Below are positions 57,274-64,000 of a stretch of 64,000 bases of DNA, piece after piece. Position 1 is the stretch's first letter, and each line of letters starts with the position of its first letter. The notes beneath the pieces were generated by a model. The model was not told the origin of the DNA and did not search any database. It saw only the letters and a list, made by a program, of their open reading frames with translations. The DNA is from Gigaspora margarita (lineage: Eukaryota; Glomeromycota; Glomeromycetes; Diversisporales; Gigasporaceae), in NCBI GenBank assembly GCA_009809945.1, contig WTPW01000660.1, forward strand, positions 228,225 through 292,224. The letters are read 5' to 3'. A program made the translations under genes and the position numbers.

Positions 57274-59230
57274 TAATCATGAATTTTCTTGAAACACAAT
57301 AAATAAAGTGAACAAATTAAACTTCAAACTATTTATAGTTAATTATAATACAAACATTGAAGTGAGCAAATTAAAGTTTATACTCATTCTGATAATTTGC
57401 ATTCTTTTGAAACACAATCATTAAAGTAAACCAAATTAAACTTCATACTTACCCTTGTACTATCATTGCAGCTACAGTGCCTAATTATTAGATAGGAGAC
57501 CTTTGCATTGCCTAAATGGTCGCAGAATGCATCTTTATCTACCAATAATTAAACAAGCAATAATATATTACCTAGAAAAAATGATAATTTTTTAGTAATT
57601 TGATTTCAACAATTAAATGCATTTACAACATTAATCAGAAAATACCTGCTTCTAAGATTAAGGCAACAAATTGAATATGTAATTCTATAAAATCTTCCAA
57701 TCCTGCATTTTGACAAGCACTCCAAATTACCATGGTTTTTGATAATTGTTCATGAAGAAATCTGTCATACTAACAATCACTTTAAAGACTTTACATTTTA
57801 TTGACACTCATTTCACTAGCAAGCTTATTTTACATATAATTAATTTACAAACGAATTCATTTTGCAGACAACTAATAGCTCATATAACTTGATTCTATAC
57901 TAATCCTAATGATAATAATTAGAATTACTTTGCAAAATGAGCTGCAGTAAATATATTGTTTACAAAATGAAATTATCTGTAAAGCAACCATTTGTAAAAT
58001 AGGCTTATTAGTAAAATGAGTGTTAGTAAAATGTGATGTCTTTGAAGTGAAACTAGTTACTAAACAAAAGATGAACCCAAGCTCAAAGAAAAAACCCCAG
58101 TAGCAAAATCTAATAAACAATAAAGCCATAACAAAATGCAAAAATCTAATTTGAGCATTAGTATTGCATCATTTTTGATAAATTAATATATTGATCAACA
58201 ATAATGTCACATTACGACATTAGTCAAAAGAATGTCATCATAGTAATATCATAAATTCAAAAATACTATATTATAATATTATCTGTTAAAGCCAAAAAAT
58301 GTCGTAATTAATGATTAATATTTGAAATATCCTTACTTTAAATGACAAGTGACAATGAAATCATCATAAAAATCATAAGCAAAACCTTACCACATTTATG
58401 TTACACATAAAACATAATTGTACTAGTAATGCAAAATACACCAATGTGCATTATCCAAAATATAAATTATTAAACCACACATAAATTAACAAATATATGT
58501 TCCAACCATCTTTGAACTATACTATTAATCATTAACATCAGCTTTGCATTATATATGATTAATAATCAGTAATGTCAGCCTTGCATCATAAAGCATGATC
58601 TACATGTAAGGTCAGATGCAAAAATCTTAACTCCTTCCAAAAATGAATCAATAAAAATCATTACTCCTACCAAAAAAGGATTTTGCAAAAATTAGAATAG
58701 TGGACATAAAAAAGTTGAACAATACCATCCCTCCACATTTTATGTTGCACATTCCATGTGATCATACTGGTATTACTACTTAGTCTGGGCTTGGAAATTA
58801 GTATTCTACTTAGTTTGGGCTTGGAAACAGTATTTAAAATTTTGGACTTGAACACTGTTATCATAAGAACAGCATAATAGCTATAAGTGTTTCAAGTTAT
58901 TGTTTATGTTCTAATTTATGCTTACTAAAAATATATATATATATATATATTATATGCCATATATATATTAAAATATATATACATTTTTAGCTCTATAACT
59001 AATGTTATAATATTACCTATAAAAGCATAATAGCATAGATTAAATATAAAAATTTAACTTAATTTCTATTAACACATCTATATATGAATATATATTAAAG
59101 CAAGTTTTTTATCTACATATATATAAGCAACTAATAATTTTGATAATAAATGATTACAATTAGTTGTATTTATTATTTATAATTTGGTGTAACAACATTA
59201 TGTAAAAACCAATTACTAATAATTACTACT
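57274..59230. other. AT-rich DNA with a weak inverted repeat and AT microsatellite
   Basis: About 57,805-58,040 has inverted 'cattttgca', 'tttacaaa' and 'attttactaa' motifs, a decayed foldback. About 58,928-58,952 is an AT dinucleotide run. Nothing coding was recognised. Confidence 0.5.
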
Positions 59231-59312
59231 TATAAGAACACTATTTTTATTTTACGTTCTTAAAAAAATTTTAATAGAGAACAATAAAAATTTTTAGTGT
59301 TCTTATAAAAAC
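59231..59312. repeat. short hairpin MITE (TAAGAACACTA ends)
   Basis: Left 'tataagaacactatttttat' and right 'atttttagtgttcttata' are inverted; the pair encloses about 45 bp. Confidence 0.55.
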
Positions 59313-60179
59313 TCAGAGAACACTAATTTTGAATATTTTGAATACTGCTTGGAAATCAGCATTTCTATTTAATTTGAAACCACAACCAAAGAATCATTCT
59401 CAAACCTATTTCAAAATAAATTTGTTTTGTTTGATTAGGCTTAAAGATTGCTATTAGGCTAAATTAGAAGGTACTATATATATCAAAATTTTGCAAAACT
59501 TCTTTTTACAAATACATAGGTCTTATAAGTGATTTTTAACAAAGTGAATATTTGTTTGAATTTTTTAATTGTGCAATATTATATCTAAAATTGGATTGCC
59601 AGTAGTAGTTTTTGGCCTGAATTTTGCATACAGAATGATCAATACATGATGTGATTTGTAATTTCAGCCTAAAATCTCATGCAATATTTAGCTTTAGCCA
59701 AATTTAGCATCAGCTATTTTAATAATTAATAGTAACACTAATCACATACTGGCATTCAATACTAGTATGCAGTATAACATGAAGATTGATATCAAAAAAT
59801 AAACAAAAAAAAAACTAAAAAAAATAAATTTAATAGATTTCAAGTTAGAGTTGATAGTTAGAAATTAATATGAGGCATAGTATATAGAAAATCTTGCAAG
59901 TAATTTTTTTTAAAGAAAAGGTGGTTCCATAAATAAAATTTTGTATTAGAAGGTATTTATTAAAAAAATAGCATAACAACAAAAATTTTAAGTTATACTA
60001 GATCTTTACATTATACTGTATTTAAAAAATTTGATTTATAAATCATTGTAGTGTTGAGCACCAGTAGTACAATTTAGTAAAACTGATTTTATTAATAAAA
60101 TTATACTAATTGATTTTAACTTTTTGCTATAAGTAAACTTATACAATACCATAAATATATTATTTGGTATATTTTATAT
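59313..60179. other. AT-rich DNA with dispersed repeat fragments, no gene
   Basis: About 59,880-59,960 matches the 'ttgcaag...ttagaa' dispersed repeat; about 60,083 has the ATTTTATTAATAAAATTA motif. No coding sequence. Confidence 0.45.
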
Positions 60180-60515
60180 GAATTTAACTACCGGTAACCG
60201 GCGGTGCTATCACCGTAGCTCAATGTAAATAAATCAGCGGTGATATCACCATAGCACAAAGTAAATAAATTATTTTGTACTTAATCATCAAAGTTTAATT
60301 AAATGATTTCTTTATGCTATTATTTATGCGGGGCGGATAAATGATGTAATCAGTACATGCCTAAAATAAAAAACAAAAAACGTGATTAAATCAATAATCT
60401 GGCTTCTTTTCGCTCATTTTCTTGTTCATTAAAAATGATCACCTTATTTTTGTTCATCCCCTTGTCATTAAAGAAGTGCCTTGTAAATAGAATAAAGAAC
60501 GACACAAATATTTAA

Positions 60516-63500
60516 ATGCAATATTATACAAACCTCCAAATTCAAGACTTAATGAATGAAGCAATGGAAGGTATATTTATATGTTTACTGCCTGTTTGTA
60601 AAAAAAAAATGCCATATTGAAGAAAACTAAAGCAATAAATGGGTCAAATAATATAATCCTTTTTTATAAAATACCCAAAATGATATAGCTTCTGTTGTGC
60701 ACAATGAACAAGACCAACGATCTTATATTCAAGACAACTTAATAAGGGATGAAAATTATGTAAATACCGTTTGGGATGATCTTGAGCTTATTGAGAAAAA
60801 TCATCCAGAAAACATTTGAGATAATATAAGTACTGAGGAAGATAATATGGACGCTATGGAAAATGATATTGCAGCCGCTCAAGAAAGTTTTGAGGAAGAT
60901 TATCCATTAGAGGAAGATTATCCATTAAATATCGAAGATTATCCAGATACTGCTGTTGAAAACATTCCCACTATTTCTACAGAAGAAATTACCATTAAAG
61001 AAGGCGATTCTTTTTTTTCATAGAAAGAAGCTGAATCAAATCTGGAAAATTATGCAAAAACATTAGGATTTTCTTTACGTCGTAAACGGTTTGAAGTTAA
61101 TAAAGCTGGAGTTATATGTCGTTAAACATTTGAATGCAGTTTTTCTGGTGAATCTGTATCAAATAAAGTGATTGATTCAAGCCACCAACGCCAATGTATA
61201 TCTAAGAAAATTAAATGCCCATGGCATGTAAATCTTAATATGGCAAAATTATCATCCGAAATAATTATTACAAGCATTGTTGATAAGCATAATCATAATA
61301 TAGTGCCTAATATGGCCTTGTTTAATGCTAAATATCGCAAATTATCAGATGATATAATGAAGGATATTGAATTTTACACAACTAAAGGAAATATGTGTTC
61401 GAAACAGATATATCCTTTATTAGTTGAAAGCTTTCCAAACCAATTAATTTACAAAAAAGACCTCTATAATGCTGTTCAAAAATTTAGAGCACCATTTACT
61501 AAGCGTCAGAGCGATGCTCAGCATATGATTAATAAATTATTAGCTTTGAAAGATCAAGATCCTGACTGGATAATTAATACAAGACTTGATCCATTTGACA
61601 ACTGACTTATTGGATTATTTTGGATGTCACCTAGTCAGCNCCAATGTCTTATANGCTATAATGATNTTGTACAAACNGATAATACATGCAAAACTAACTG
61701 GTTTGACATGTATCTAGCTTTGTTAGTTGTCGTGGATAATAATACAAAGAGCAGACTAGTTGCGCAATGTTTGTTGGAAGATGAGACCATTGAAAGCTAC
61801 GAATGGTATCTTAGTTGTGTTCTTCAAGCAACTAATAACATTCTGCCCATTTGTTTATTTTCAGATACAGATCTGGCATTAATTAATGCAATAACTTCAG
61901 TAATGCCCACGACTCATCATTTTCTCTGCATATTCCACATTCAAGAAAATTTGCGGAAAAATTTGTGAAGTAAACTTGGTCAAAATTTTGAATCATTCTA
62001 TAAAAAATTTTTATATGCCAGAAATAGCCTGTATGAGAATGACTTTTACCATCGCTGGACACACTTGCTCGAACAATATCCTCAATCACGTGAATATCTT
62101 ATCCATACATTAAATAAGTGTTGTAAATCATGGGCAAAGTGCTTTCAAGTCTGATTTTTTACTGCAGGGATTCAAAGCACACAAAGAGTTGAAGTTATGA
62201 ATCGGTTAATTAAAACAGGCACTAGTAGTACTTCTTCTTTGTGTTCTTTATATGATCAAATTCAATGGTTACTAGACAATGAATCTCAGTGGGCCTGACA
62301 CAATGAATATCTTCAGAGCCTTCCAACTCACCAAACACCCTCAGTCATTGAACCCATAATTCATGAAGTTTTTGCGGTAATAAAAAAATACTTACCAGCA
62401 CATATTCAATCTATTCAAAAACAACAGATTAATGGATCTTTATTGTATCAAGCAAAAATAATTTCTAAAGAATCTATTAATCTTATACGAGAAGATACTA
62501 ATCAGCTAGATTGTGATTCTAGCTTCCTTGAGAACCAACTTGATAGACCTCAAATCTCTTTACACTCTCTTTTAGATTATGTACAGCTATCTGATATTGT
62601 AGAAATTTGGGAGCTCATCGGAATTGCAATACAATATAGACATTACATTATTTTATTAGTTGATGGGGGCATTTGTGTACTTGTCTATCAGTTATTAACC
62701 GTGAACTTATATGTGCACATTTTTTTCAAGTTATGGTAAATTCAAAGACTGCCAAATTTAACATTGGCCTCATTGCAAATCGATGGTATTTAGAAGAATT
62801 TCAAGATGATGATGCTCAACTGGATTTACAAAAAACCGTGGATGTAACGACACAATTTCAACGAGATAGTAATGCAGAAATGACTACTGATTTGCGTGTA
62901 TTTAATGAGCTCAGACCATCGAATATTTTTGCAACTAAAGCAAAAAAGCATATACGAAGAGAAGTTAGATATGTGCACGGGTTTGGAAAGCTTAAAAAAG
63001 CACTTAATTTGGCACTTGATTTAAAATGTGAAGACGAATTTATTAACATAGTAGACAGTTTTATTACTCAGAAAAAAAATAGTGTTAAAGATACAAACAA
63101 TGAAAAAGAAAATTTAGACATTCAAGATCCTTTGGTTCAAAAATGACGTGGGCGCCCACCAAATAGTCGCATTAAGTCAGCATTAGAGACATTATATAAT
63201 GGTAGTTCCGGAAATAGTGCAGTAAACCCACCTGATCCCAATTTGTATGCACATGTACGTAGCGATACAAACAATGAAGATAATATAAATTCATCTGTCA
63301 ATCTATTGGTTCAAAAGCGACGTGGATGCCCACCAAAGTCATTGCTGGAGAGTACTGATTTGAATGTGCATGAGGGTATAAACACACAGGAAATTCCACA
63401 GCAACAATATTTGGTTAGAAGCACTGTTGACAGTAATGTAGATTCTGATAATGCTCTTGGTGAAGAAGCTAAATCATTCGTTGCAAATAATAATACGATC

Positions 63501-63572
63501 AAGCATAAGTATATATGCAAGGCTTGTGGTGAATCTGGTCACAATGTTCGAAAATGTAAATACCAAGAATGA
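60516..63572 (+). pseudogene. FAR1/MULE transposase with SWIM zinc finger, copy 2
   Basis: Same domain order as copy 1: acidic N-terminus, FAR1 domain, MULE core, SWIM finger (CTCLSVINRELICAHFF), AT-hook-like RGRPP, CCHC knuckle. Extra damage: the first intron has lost its acceptor (AAG to AAA near 60,670), TGA at about 60,818, TAG at a Trp codon (61,021), TAA at a Gln codon (61,123), and a one-base loss in a G run (about 62,665) shifts the frame before the SWIM finger. Five TGA codons (61,603, 61,966, 62,152, 62,296, 63,144) are shared with copy 1. Where copy 1 has TGA at 38,503 and 37,967, this copy still has CGA. Confidence 0.9.
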
Positions 63573-64000
63573 ATTGGTTCTATTCTCTTTATAGCAAATA
63601 AGCATGTATACGCGTATAGTATAGATTTTGAATATTTAGAGTTATAATAGATAGCGATAGTACAATTTGTATTAATGATTAGTTAGGGTGGATTACAAGC
63701 AGCTAAAAAAATGTTTTCAAAGCTGTAGATAGTATAATTTAGCATAATGTTTTAATTAAGATTCAAATTGCTTTATTGATATAACATTAAAGTTGTTTAT
63801 TAATCATGAATACTGTATACTGGGCAATATATAAAATGTACAGTACATATAGAGTCTAAAATTCGAATATGTGCATCTAATAAATTGATAAAATCTATCC
63901 TTTCGTTATTAGATTTGCATATTAGTTGTCTGTTTAATAATTTAAACGTAAGATTTGTATTAGGTTATATAACAACCAGAAAATGAAAAAAAACTTTGGG
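63573..64000. other. 3' non-coding part of MULE copy 2
   Basis: Inverted copy of about 37,290-37,711, with few differences. No coding content. The element's terminal repeat lies beyond the window. Confidence 0.75.

Larger units (their letters stand above)
60180..64000 (+). mobile_element. FAR1/SWIM-type MULE, copy 2 (right end outside window)
   Basis: Starts with the same terminal repeat as copy 1 (GAATTTAACTACCGGTAACC). Near-identical over its whole visible length to 36,977-41,105, opposite orientation. The window ends inside its 3' non-coding part, at the equivalent of about 37,290. Confidence 0.88.

Noticed and set aside
25627-63146. Possible stop-codon reassignment (TGA read as an amino acid)
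   Set aside because: In-frame TGA sits at sites expecting Arg, Cys or Trp, and TAG and TAA occur too. A single alternative code cannot explain that; mutation of dead elements can. The kinase and the eS4 relic use standard codons otherwise.

Overview
The window is very AT-rich, intron-bearing eukaryotic DNA made mostly of repeats. Three things point to an arbuscular mycorrhizal fungus (Glomeromycotina, Rhizophagus/Gigaspora-like): a TKL-type kinase with the DLG activation motif and 'WTSG...IEWIPYDR' linker of the kinase families expanded in that group, FAR1/SWIM-type MULE transposases, and a very dense load of MITEs. This is inference from remembered families; no search was run. There is one plausible host gene: a minus-strand kinase at about 4.4-6.4 kb, with a multi-pass membrane N-terminus and one in-frame stop.

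Layout. 1-4.4 kb: AT-rich DNA with a hairpin MITE and a MULE-type MITE bounded by a 9-bp target duplication. 4.4-6.4 kb: the kinase. 6.5-9.9 kb: repeats and a decayed tandem array with a TA-flanked MITE inside. 9.9-13.6 kb: an inverted-repeat-bounded element holding a non-autonomous Helitron and an intron-containing pseudogene of ribosomal protein eS4, which looks like a captured host gene. 15.3-20.1 kb: a small TA-flanked MITE split by a 4.4-kb hAT-like element with an exact 8-bp target duplication; the hAT element contains tandem repeats and a 626-bp assembly gap. 21.9-31.2 kb: a complete but decayed Ty3/gypsy LTR retrotransposon (LTR, PBS, gag, protease, a cysteine/histidine-rich zinc-knuckle array, RT, RNase H, integrase, an extra ORF, PPT, LTR). 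31.2-36.8 kb: nested MITEs and long hairpins. 37.0-41.1 kb and 60.2-64.0 kb: two nearly identical FAR1/SWIM MULEs in opposite orientation. 41-60 kb, between them: MITEs, a tRNA-derived SINE, a tandem array, a fossil pogo/Tc5-type transposase, a fossil integrase and several foldback repeats.

The common thread is transposon birth and decay. Nearly every element carries inactivating changes that look like C-to-T transitions, with CGA to TGA at CpG especially clear where two copies can be compared. Autonomous parents (MULE, pogo, hAT, Helitron) are mostly fossil or absent, while their short non-autonomous derivatives are abundant and nested. Coordinates of ancient repeats are approximate unless a target-site duplication is stated.
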